Assembly: GCF_026965555.1 (NCBI RefSeq)
Contig: NZ_CP114040.1
Location: forward strand, 11,734,001 to 11,798,000
Direction of reading: 5' to 3'
Source: Nannocystis punicea
GTDB lineage: Bacteria > Myxococcota_A > Polyangia > Nannocystales > Nannocystaceae
DNA: 64,000 nt
Below, piece after piece: positions 48,777 through 56,467 of the stretch. Numbering within the stretch: the first letter of the stretch is position 1; every line of letters begins with the position of its first letter. The translations under genes were made by a program, and so were the position numbers. Below the pieces are notes generated by a model, which saw nothing but the letters and a program-made list of their open reading frames with translations, was not told the DNA's origin and did no database searches.

Positions 48777-50447
48777 TTACAGGCTCCACTTGCGGCTGAG
48801 GTTGAAGCCGAAGAAGAAGTTGCCGCGGTCGGTGAACGGGTTCTTGCTCTGACCGCCGGGGGCGTACAGGTTGGTGTGGATCTCGCGGGTGTTGGTGATG
48901 AAGATCTGGAAGAAGTGCTTGCCGGTGTTGACCGAGCCGCCGATCGCCCACGAGCCGATGTTGCTGCCGTTCCGGTCGGCGTTGCCGCCGCGGTAGAAGA
49001 ACACGTCGGCGGGGATCGGCAGGTGGTACTCGAGGTCGATGCCCCAGCGCTTCTTCTGACCGAGCCACACCGTCGAGGCAATGCCGATGCCGAGCGTGCC
49101 GCGCTTGTCGCGGACCTTGACCGGGCCGCTCACGTCGTCGTCGGGCAGGTCGACCTGCACGTTGGCCGAGTGGTTGGTGCGCAGGTGGTAGCCGACGGTC
49201 AGCTGCGTGCTCCAGCGGTCGAACCACAGCCGGCTGAGCAGCAGCTGGATGTTGCCGGCCCACGGGTTGGCGGTGTTGCTGGGGAAGTCGCGGAGGTACT
49301 CGACCGAGGCGTAGCCGCCGAAGCTCAGCTTCTTGCCGTCCTCCTGGCGGATCGGGATGTACTTGGTGCCGAGCTCGTAGCCCTTGCGCGAGTTGGTGCG
49401 CCGGATCAGCACGTCCCAGCCGTTCAGGATGCCGTAGGCGAAGCCGTACGAGATGTTCGCGCCGGCGTCGAGGCCGAACGCGCCGCGCTCGGTGCCGACC
49501 TGACCGAAGCGGTGGTCGATGCGGAACTCGAAGGTCCGGCGCCCGAGCGTCGTCGTGGTCGGCAGGTTGATCTGGAACGTGCCGTGGAACGGCGGCTTGC
49601 CGCGCTCCTTCTCCTTCTTGCCGTCGTCGGTGCCCGCGTCGGCGGTGCCCTCTCCCGGCGCCGCCTCGGGGCCCTCGCTCGGCGCCGGCGTCTCGACCGC
49701 CGCGCCTGCGCTCGCGTCGCCGGCGGGCGACTCGCCGAGCGCGACGATCCACGAGCGCACGAGCTCCATCTCCTTCGCGTTGAGCGGGTCGTCGCCCATC
49801 GGCATGATGTCGCCCTTGACGCTCTTGCCGGGCGTCAGCTTGGCGACGAGGTAGCTGTTGTCGGGGTCGCCGGGGACGACGAAGCGCTTGTTCGCGTCCT
49901 TCGACTTGTCGCGCGACAGGTGCGACAGGTCGCCGACGAGCACGACCTCGCTGCCGCCCGCCTCGTGACAGGCGCTGCACTTGTCGTCGAACAGCTTGCG
50001 GACCTTGACCTCGAGGTCGGCCGCCTTCTTGTTGCCGGCCGCGGCGCCGCTGCTGGCCGAAGGGGCAGGTGCTGCCGGGGCCGCGGGCGTCGGTGCGGTC
50101 GCCGGCTTGATGCCGGCGATCCACTCCTTGATCGTCTTCTTCTGCGCCGCGGGCAGCGAGTCGCCGGGCGGCATCGCGTCGCCGCTGATGCCCTTGGTGC
50201 CCATGACCTTGGCGTAGAGATAGCTGGCGTCTGGATCGCCGGCGACGACCAGCGGCTTGCCGGTCGCCTTCGACTTCACCGAGGTCAGCCGTGCGGGTGA
50301 CCCCGCGAGCGAGACCTCGTCGGCGCCATCATCGTGACAGGCGGTGCAGCTGTCTTCGAAGATCGCCTTGACCTTCGCCTCGAGGTCAGGGGCCGGCGCG
50401 AGGGCCGAAACGACAGCCAGAACGAGTGGTGCTGCAGGCGCGAGCAT
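48777..50447 (-). CDS. Dihaem cytochrome c / DUF5777 outer-membrane beta-barrel protein
   Basis: A 556-residue protein. Signal peptide 1-20 (LVLAVVSALAPAP). Two cytochrome c domains have canonical CTACH (about residue 34) and CSACH (about 155) motifs and distal Met regions (AMPPGD, IMPMGD). A Ser/Glu linker is followed by a C-terminal DUF5777-type beta-barrel of about 240 residues (FHGTFQINLPTTTTLGRRTFEFRIDHRFGQ), ending GNFFFGFNLSRKWSL with an aromatic beta strand. This suggests a barrel carrying haem domains for electron transfer across the outer membrane. The ATG at 50447 is chosen over a TTG at 50456. First gene of the operon with 47942-48772. Confidence 0.87.
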   Translation of the reverse strand: MLAPAAPLVLAVVSALAPAPDLEAKVKAIFEDSCTACHDDGADEVSLAGSPARLTSVKSKATGKPLVVAGDPDASYLYAKVMGTKGISGDAMPPGDSLPAAQKKTIKEWIAGIKPATAPTPAAPAAPAPSASSGAAAGNKKAADLEVKVRKLFDDKCSACHEAGGSEVVLVGDLSHLSRDKSKDANKRFVVPGDPDNSYLVAKLTPGKSVKGDIMPMGDDPLNAKEMELVRSWIVALGESPAGDASAGAAVETPAPSEGPEAAPGEGTADAGTDDGKKEKERGKPPFHGTFQINLPTTTTLGRRTFEFRIDHRFGQVGTERGAFGLDAGANISYGFAYGILNGWDVLIRRTNSRKGYELGTKYIPIRQEDGKKLSFGGYASVEYLRDFPSNTANPWAGNIQLLLSRLWFDRWSTQLTVGYHLRTNHSANVQVDLPDDDVSGPVKVRDKRGTLGIGIASTVWLGQKKRWGIDLEYHLPIPADVFFYRGGNADRNGSNIGSWAIGGSVNTGKHFFQIFITNTREIHTNLYAPGGQSKNPFTDRGNFFFGFNLSRKWSL

Positions 50448-50509
50448 GTGCGTCAACCGTGAGTGTTACCACAATGCGTGGCGCCAAACTCTCCGATAAT
50501 ATCCGCGCC

Positions 50510-51214
50510 ATGCGCCCACCTTTCACCCGGCTCGTCCTTGCGTCGCTGACGCTCCTCGCGTGCAACACGAATCCGGAGTCGGCGACGAAAGACGCGCCCG
50601 TCGTCGCCGGCAAGACCGACGCCGAGAGCAAGACCCCGCCGGCGGCCGACGCCAAGGTGGCCCAGCCGCCCCCGTCGACGGAGACGAAGACGGCTGGTGA
50701 CCCCGCGACACCTCCGTCCGGCGACGTCAAGGCCGAGGACGCCAAGGCCGAGGACACCAAGACCGACGCCGCCGCTGCGACCGCAGGCGAGGCCCCGCCG
50801 CCCGCGGTCGACCCCGCCGCTGCCGCCGAGGCCAAGAAGAAGCTGCTCGACGAGGCAAAGGCGAAGAAGACGTCCGACACCCGCGCAAAGAAGGCGCTCG
50901 AGGAGGCCGAGAAGGGCGGCGCCACGGTGCGCGAGGTCGCCGAGGCCGCCAACGCCCGCGGCGAGGCGCTGTTCGACGAGCCCGAGCGCGCGGCCGCGTT
51001 CTTCACGTGGGCCAAGGACAAGGACACCACGTATCCGAATCCGGTGTTCAACCTCGCCAAGCAGAGCGCCAACGCCGGCGACACCGCGCCGACCGTCGAG
51101 CTGCTCAAGGAAGTGTCGAAGCGCGGCGGCAAGACGCTGCTCAAGCAGGTCGGCTTCGACCCGACGTTCGAGATCGTCAAGGACGACGCCGAGGTGCAGA
51201 AGCTGATCAAATGA
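50510..51214 (+). CDS. Lipoprotein with Ala/Lys/Glu-rich linker and TPR-like C-terminus
   Basis: A 234-residue lipoprotein with lipobox LLAC, then about 110 residues of charged linker (EDAKAEDTKTDAAAA). The C-terminal 90 residues (AKKALEEAEKGGATVREVAEAAN, GEALFDEPERAAAFFTWA, NAGDTAPTVELLKEVSKRGG) look like TPR helices. Divergent from the dihaem barrel gene. Its stop overlaps the next gene's ATG by four bases. Confidence 0.75.
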   Translation: MRPPFTRLVLASLTLLACNTNPESATKDAPVVAGKTDAESKTPPAADAKVAQPPPSTETKTAGDPATPPSGDVKAEDAKAEDTKTDAAAATAGEAPPPAVDPAAAAEAKKKLLDEAKAKKTSDTRAKKALEEAEKGGATVREVAEAANARGEALFDEPERAAAFFTWAKDKDTTYPNPVFNLAKQSANAGDTAPTVELLKEVSKRGGKTLLKQVGFDPTFEIVKDDAEVQKLIK

Positions 51215-51723
51215 GCGCCCGTCCCGTCGGCGTGCTGTTCGTCTGCTACGCCAACATCGTCCGCTCGCCGCTGGCCGCCGCAGTGTTCACGCGGCTCGCG
51301 GGCGAGCGCGGCCTTCAGGCGCGCTTCCGCATCGACAGCGCCGGCGTGGCCGCCGACCCGGGGAACCCCGCGCACGCCGGCAGCGTGCAGGTCGCCGCCG
51401 ACCACGGCCTCGAGCTGATCCACTCGAGCCGTCCGCTGCGGCGTGACGACCTGTTCGACTTCGACGAGGTGCTGTTGCTCGACCGCCTGGTCGCCTCCGA
51501 GCTGCGCCGCCTCACCGCCGGCTCCGCGTTCGGCCCGATCGCCGGCCCGGGCCAGCAGGCGCGCATCCGGCTGCTCGCGTCGCTCGCCGACCCCGGCGCC
51601 CGCGGCGCAGACCTCGACGTCCCCGACCCAGTCCGCGGCGGCCCCGAAGGCTTTCTCACCGCGTACCGGCAGATCGCCCGCGCCTGCGCCGCGCTGCTCG
51701 ACGACCTGTCCAAAAAAGCATAG
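51211..51723 (+). CDS. Low-molecular-weight phosphotyrosine protein phosphatase
   Basis: A 170-residue phosphatase. The P-loop FVCYANIVRSP (C-x5-R) is at about residues 10-20 and the catalytic Asp is in VPDPVRGGPEGF near the C-terminus. It removes phosphate from tyrosine or arginine phosphoproteins in the cytoplasm. Coupled by ATGA overlap to the lipoprotein upstream. Followed immediately by a palindrome cluster. Confidence 0.9.
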   Translation: MSARPVGVLFVCYANIVRSPLAAAVFTRLAGERGLQARFRIDSAGVAADPGNPAHAGSVQVAADHGLELIHSSRPLRRDDLFDFDEVLLLDRLVASELRRLTAGSAFGPIAGPGQQARIRLLASLADPGARGADLDVPDPVRGGPEGFLTAYRQIARACAALLDDLSKKA

Positions 51724-52080
51724 CTCGAATGACCTGCTTCGAAGGGCATGTCTTTTAAAACGTGCTCTCCAGGACATGTTCGAAAAGACATGGTCTTCGA
51801 GGCCTGCAGAGGCGGCGATCGCCGAGTCGCCGCGCGCCCGCCTCGACAGAGGAGCCGCTCCCTGACAGCTCCCTCCTCGCAGGGGCGCACGTGCGCCCCG
51901 CGAGGGCTGCTCGACGCCACGAGAGCGCGTCCGCCAGCGCTCCTGAGACCTTCGCCGGCGCGCCACGTACGTGCGCCGCTGCGAGGACCCACGAAGCGCA
52001 TCGCGCTTGCGACGCCGTGACCATGCACGAAGAAGGCCGCCGCGCTCGCAGCACGGCGGCCCTCACACGCTCGCATCCCT
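51724..52080. other. Intergenic region with degenerate palindrome cluster
   Basis: About 360 bases between the phosphatase and the 3' end of topA. The first 80 bases carry several imperfect members of the dispersed family (gggcatgtcttttaaaacgtgctc, aggacatgttcgaaaagacatg). The remainder shows no gene. Confidence 0.55.
51740..51792. repeat. Degenerate dispersed-palindrome cluster
   Basis: Three imperfect copies in tandem: gaagggcatgtc, tctccaggacatgttcg and aaaagacatgg. Similar in layout to the cluster at 34278-34330 but decayed. Confidence 0.55.
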
Positions 52081-55053
52081 TCAGTTGCGCAGCGTCGGCG
52101 CCTTCTCGGGCGCTGCCGCCGGGGCCGCGACCACCGCCGTCGCCGGCTTGTTGTCGCCCGCGGCCTTGTCGGCGAGCGCGTCGGGGTGGATCTCGAGCTC
52201 GGCGAGGCCGCCCGGGATCAGCAGGTCGGCCACCGGCGTGCCCTCGGCGATCACGCTGCCGTCACGGCGCTTCAGCACGATCGGCGGGTGGGCCTTCTCG
52301 TGGGTGGCGAGCTGATTGCTGAGCACCGCCTGCTTGGCCTCGTCGAGCGCGGTCCAGGCCAGACGGCCGCGGCACTTGGGGAACTTCGAGCAGCCGAGCC
52401 ACGGGCCGCGCTTGCCCATGCGCAGGTTGAGCGGCGCGCCGCACTTCGGGCACGGCACGTCGACCTCGAGCGCCGGGGGCGTCGGCAGCTTGACGCCCTC
52501 CTTCTTGTCGAGGTTGATGACGAACTTGGTGTGCGGGAAGTTGACCGAGGCGAGGAACGGGCCGAAGCGGCTGTTGCGGAGCTCCATGTCGGAGCCGTCG
52601 TCGGGGCAGACCATGTCGACGCGCTCGGGCAGGAGCGGCCGGCCGTCGCGGGTGATCGGCGCCGCGTAGTCGCACTCGGGGTAGCGCGTGCACGACAGGA
52701 AGCGGCCGTTCTTGCCGAACCGGTAGCAGGTCGGCGCGCCGCACTTCGGGCACTTGTAGATCGCCGGCTGCGCCTCCGCCTTGGCGTGGGTCATCGTGTC
52801 GCTGGCGCGGTCGAGCGAGCGGCGGAAGCCGCCGTAGAAGCGCTCGAGCATCTTCTGCCAGTCGGCGCCCTTGTCCTCGATCTCGTCGAGCTGGGCCTCC
52901 ATCGCCCGCGTGTAGCCGACGTCCATCAGGTCGCTGAACGCCTCGACCAGCTTGTCCGTCACGACCTCGCCGAGGTCGGTGGCGTAGAAGCGGCGGTCGA
53001 GCTGCTCGACGTACTTGCGCTCCTGGATGACCGAGATGATCGACGCGTAGGTCGACGGCCGGCCGATGCCCTCGGCCTCGAGCGTCTTGACCAGCGACGC
53101 CTCGGTGTAGCGCGGCGGCGGGCTCTGGAACTTCTGCTGCGGCTCGATCGAGAACGTCCCGAACGCCTGGCCCTCGCCGAGCGTCGGCAGCGTCTGCTCC
53201 TCGGTCGCCTGGACCCCGAGCACCTTGAGGAAGCCGTCGAACGCCAGGGTCCGGCCGGTCGCGCGGACCACCGCGCCGGTCGGCTTGTCGGCGCGCTCGA
53301 ACATCACCGCGGTCGCGTCCCACTGCGCCGGCGTCATCTGGCAGGCCACGGTGCGGGCCCAGATCAGCGAGTACAGCTTGAACTGCTCGTCGGTCAGCGC
53401 CTCGCGCACGTCCTCGGGGCGGCGGTTGATGTCGGTCGGCCGGATCGCCTCGTGGGCCTCCTGCGCGTCCTTGTTCGACGACGTGTAGATATTGGGCTTC
53501 TCGGGCAGGTAGGGCTCGCCGTAGCGCGAGCCGATGAAGCCGCGGATCTGCGTCAGCGCCTCGGCGGACAGCGCGGTCGCGTCGGTACGCATGTACGTGA
53601 TGAGACCGACCTGACCCTCGCCCGGGATGGCGATGCCTTCGTACAGCTGCTGCGCCGCGCGCATCGTCCGCTGGGTCGTGAAGCCGAGCGTGTTGGCGGC
53701 GGCGATCTGCAGCGACGAGGTGATGAACGGCGCCGACGGGCGCGAGCTGGTCCGCTTGGTCTCGACCGACTTGACGCGGTAGCGCACCGCCGGGTCGACC
53801 ACGCCGGTGATCGTGCGCAGCGTCTTCTGCGGGCCCTTGCCTTCGGGGTTGTCGCGCGCGGTGATCTTGATGTCGCCGAGGCCGACGGCCTCGACCGCGC
53901 GAGCGACGTCGCCGGACAGGTCGCGCGGGGCCGTCGAGGCCGCCGTCAGCGCGAACTTCTCGCCGCCGAGCTCGACCAGCTCCGACTCGATCGCCGCGTG
54001 CTGCGACATCCAGGTGTTCTGCGCCTTGAGGGTCGGGCCCTTGCCCTTCTCGTCGACGGTGGCGAGGAACGTGGCCCACGCGGCGGACAGCGGCCCCGAC
54101 TGGGTCGGGTCGACGCACAGGCGGACGGTGACCTCCCAGCGCTCGTCGGGCACGAAGGCCGCGATCTCACGCTCGCGCTCGACGATCAGCTTGACCGCGA
54201 CCGACTGCACGCGCCCGGCCGACAGGCCGCGCGCCACCTTCTTCCACAGCAACGGCGACGCCTGGTAGCCGACGATGCGGTCGAGGATGCGGCGCGCCTG
54301 CTGGGCGTTGACCTTGTTGACGTCGATCGGCCGCGGGTTGGCGAACGCGCGGTGCACTGCCTGCTGCGTGATCGCGTTGAAGACCACGCGGCGGGCCGCC
54401 TGCGGCGGGATGCGCAGCTCCTCCGCGAGGTGCCAGGCGATCGCCTCCCCCTCGCGGTCCAAGTCTGTTGCGAACCACACCTGCGACGCGCTCTTGGCCA
54501 GCCGCTTGAGGTCGGCGACCGTCTTGCTCTTATTGGTGAGGACCACGTAGGTCGGGCGGAAGCCGTGCTCGAGATCGACCCCGGGCACCGGCTGCTTGGC
54601 GCCCTTCTCCGACTTGGTCGGCAGGTCGCGGATGTGGCCGACCGACGCCTGCACGACGAAGTTCGAGCCGAGGTACTTGTTGATCGTCTTGGCCTTCGCG
54701 GGGCTCTCGACGATGACCAGCTGCTTGCCGCGCGCCGACGCGCCCTCGCTGCCGGCCTCGGCCTCGGTCTCGACCTCGTCGCCCTCCTCGGGGGCTTCCA
54801 CGGGCGGGGCCTTGGCCTTGGGCGCCTTCGTCGCCTTGGGCGCCTTCGCCGCCTTCGCCGCCTTGGGCGTCGCGGCCTTGGCCGTCTTCTTCGCGGGCGC
54901 GGCCTTCTTGGCGGCGCCCTCCGCGGCCTTCGGTTTGGTCTTCGGCTTCGCCGGCGTGGCCGCCTCGCTCGCCTTCGCCTTCACCTTGGCGACCTTGCGG
55001 GTCTTGGTGGGGGCGTCGGTCTTGGTGCCGTCTGCAGAGGAAGCTCGCGCCAT
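52081..55053 (-). CDS. topA: DNA topoisomerase I (type IA)
   Basis: A 990-residue type IA topoisomerase relaxing negative supercoils. A Lys/Ala/Pro-rich extension fills about residues 1-110 (AKPKTKPKAAEGAAKK; KAAKAAKAPKATK). Toprim motifs are LVIVESPAKAKTI and ATDLDREGEAIAW. The active-site Tyr is in GLITYMRTDATALS. The C-terminus has two zinc-ribbon-type domains (CPKCG...CTRYPEC; CPKCG...CSKFPKC) and a middle unit that has lost Cys residues (CPDDGSD). The start at 55053 (MARASSADGTK) is preferred over in-frame upstream codons. The first gene after a leader containing a terminator-like hairpin (55092-55130). Confidence 0.95.
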   Translation of the reverse strand: MARASSADGTKTDAPTKTRKVAKVKAKASEAATPAKPKTKPKAAEGAAKKAAPAKKTAKAATPKAAKAAKAPKATKAPKAKAPPVEAPEEGDEVETEAEAGSEGASARGKQLVIVESPAKAKTINKYLGSNFVVQASVGHIRDLPTKSEKGAKQPVPGVDLEHGFRPTYVVLTNKSKTVADLKRLAKSASQVWFATDLDREGEAIAWHLAEELRIPPQAARRVVFNAITQQAVHRAFANPRPIDVNKVNAQQARRILDRIVGYQASPLLWKKVARGLSAGRVQSVAVKLIVEREREIAAFVPDERWEVTVRLCVDPTQSGPLSAAWATFLATVDEKGKGPTLKAQNTWMSQHAAIESELVELGGEKFALTAASTAPRDLSGDVARAVEAVGLGDIKITARDNPEGKGPQKTLRTITGVVDPAVRYRVKSVETKRTSSRPSAPFITSSLQIAAANTLGFTTQRTMRAAQQLYEGIAIPGEGQVGLITYMRTDATALSAEALTQIRGFIGSRYGEPYLPEKPNIYTSSNKDAQEAHEAIRPTDINRRPEDVREALTDEQFKLYSLIWARTVACQMTPAQWDATAVMFERADKPTGAVVRATGRTLAFDGFLKVLGVQATEEQTLPTLGEGQAFGTFSIEPQQKFQSPPPRYTEASLVKTLEAEGIGRPSTYASIISVIQERKYVEQLDRRFYATDLGEVVTDKLVEAFSDLMDVGYTRAMEAQLDEIEDKGADWQKMLERFYGGFRRSLDRASDTMTHAKAEAQPAIYKCPKCGAPTCYRFGKNGRFLSCTRYPECDYAAPITRDGRPLLPERVDMVCPDDGSDMELRNSRFGPFLASVNFPHTKFVINLDKKEGVKLPTPPALEVDVPCPKCGAPLNLRMGKRGPWLGCSKFPKCRGRLAWTALDEAKQAVLSNQLATHEKAHPPIVLKRRDGSVIAEGTPVADLLIPGGLAELEIHPDALADKAAGDNKPATAVVAAPAAAPEKAPTLRN

Positions 55054-55091
55054 GGGGGTCACGTGTGAGACGAGATACAGGAAGGAGGGGC

Positions 55092-55130
55092 AATAAAAAA
55101 GCCCCGGACCTGGCGCCGCCAGGTCCACCG
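55092..55130 (-). terminator. Terminator-like hairpin in the topA leader
   Basis: On the minus strand a 9-bp perfect stem (ggacctggc / gccaggtcc, 55106-55114 and 55118-55126, 3-base loop) is extended by partial outer pairing and followed by ggggc-tttttt-att (55100 down to 55092). It reads toward topA, ending 39 bases before its ATG. It could terminate the upstream lipoprotein gene (whose end is about 260 bases away) or attenuate topA. Confidence 0.7.
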
Positions 55131-55386
55131 GAGCCTACCTCTTTAATAGAAGCCTCACGGCGGCGCCAGCGGGACACGGGTTCGACGCCACGGAGGACGA
55201 CGAACGCGGACTGGCGGTCCGAGCGCGAGTTCAGGTCCGGGTCCGGAGCATTGGGCCCCTGGAGTGGCGGCGCAAGATCTCGGCGCGCGGAACCGGTCGT
55301 GCGATCTCGTCGCGTCGATCTCGTTGCTCGTCGCCCCTGACGAGCTTACGCGCGGGCGCGCGACGCGGCCGCGGCGCCCGAGGTGT
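55127..55386. other. Spacer upstream of topA
   Basis: About 260 bases between the Cys-rich lipoprotein stop and the topA leader hairpin. An AT-rich stretch (ctctttaatagaag, near 55139-55152) is the only composition change and may carry the topA promoter. No gene is supported. Confidence 0.4.
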
Positions 55387-56115
55387 TCACACGCCGGCCG
55401 GCGGCGGCGCGCCGGTGCAGCGCGCCACGTAGTCGGGGTTCTTCATCTCGCACACGTCCTCGATGCACGGGCAGCCGAGCACGTAACAGAAGCCGCGCGA
55501 GCTGGCGACGCCGAGCTGCCCGATGCAGTCGCGCAGGCTCTTGTCGTCGCCCTGCGAGAAGGTCTTGCAGCCCGCGGCGATCGGGTCCTGATTGGTCGCG
55601 TGCTCGCCGCCCCAGCCGGAGCGTCCGGCGATGACGTCGGAGCCGTTGGCCGCGCGCCACTTGCCCTCGACCATGATGCAGTCGCGGGCCGGGTCGAGCT
55701 CCTGCGTCTGGCAGCACTGCGCGCCCTTGCAGATGTCGTTGATCGTCGCCGAGTCCCACGTCGGGTTGCACGGCGTGGGGCAGCCGTTGACCAGCGGGCT
55801 GTCGAAGTCGCCCGTCTTGACGCACATGCCCTGGCTGCTCAGCGCGTTGTTGTTGTCGGAGAACAGCGGCGCGCCGTACTTCTCGTTGACGACCCCGTCC
55901 ATGTAGTAATTCGGCAGCTTGCCGCCGACGGCCGCCGGGTCGTCCGAGCAGCACGTCTCCTCGCCCGGGCAGCCGTTGTCGCCTTGCGCCGTCGCCAGGG
56001 CCGGGTTGCAGCGGAACGACGGGATATCGAGCTCCGGCTCGAAGCACGCGACCGAGGTCACGGCGCCCACGCTAAACAGGGCGGCGTAGGTCAGGACAGT
56101 CTTGAGGAGGTTCAA
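55387..56115 (-). CDS. Cysteine-rich lipoprotein
   Basis: A 242-residue secreted protein with lipobox SVAC (Cys24). Roughly 18 further Cys residues are spread through the mature part, many in pairs (ETCCSDD, GAQCCQT, CPCIEDVC), suggesting disulfide stabilisation. No named domain is recognised. The ATG at 56115 is the natural start, and no in-frame start lies close upstream. Confidence 0.75.
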   Translation of the reverse strand: MNLLKTVLTYAALFSVGAVTSVACFEPELDIPSFRCNPALATAQGDNGCPGEETCCSDDPAAVGGKLPNYYMDGVVNEKYGAPLFSDNNNALSSQGMCVKTGDFDSPLVNGCPTPCNPTWDSATINDICKGAQCCQTQELDPARDCIMVEGKWRAANGSDVIAGRSGWGGEHATNQDPIAAGCKTFSQGDDKSLRDCIGQLGVASSRGFCYVLGCPCIEDVCEMKNPDYVARCTGAPPPAGV

Positions 56116-56467
56116 CGCGGTCTCCTTGCGGCAGCGTCAACGTGGCACATCCGGCCACAGCTTGTAAAGCATCCGTCGCGCGCGCCCGCCTGCGCGCCGC
56201 CTCGCACCCGGTTCGCACGCCCGTGTCGCGCGCTCGTCCCGTGTGCGCGGCTCGCTACGAGTTCGCCGTGTGCGGGCGTCCGGCGGCGGCGGTTTGGATG
56301 GTGCGGAAGGAGTGGCGCGTATCGTCCGTGTGTCCACTTCTTCACGACCGTCCGCACTGCGACGAGCGCGTGCCGATGACTTCGCGCGCATGGCCCGGGA
56401 GCCCGCCAGGCCGCGTTCTGGCCGGGCTTTTGGCAGTTTCCTCGCGCCCGGCTATCCTCGGTCCACC
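56116..56467. other. Divergent intergenic region
   Basis: About 350 bases between the divergently transcribed Cys-rich lipoprotein and L,D-transpeptidase genes, expected to hold both promoters. No repeat or RNA gene seen; no good -35/-10 pair stands out. Confidence 0.4.

Noticed and set aside
52186..55068. A 960-codon open frame antisense to topA
   Set aside because: The minus strand encodes a complete type IA topoisomerase with all motifs; the antisense product is low-complexity Arg/Leu/Ala.
55092..55130. Plus-strand terminator
   Set aside because: The T run lies on the minus-strand side of the hairpin (A run on the plus strand), so it can only work for minus-strand transcripts.
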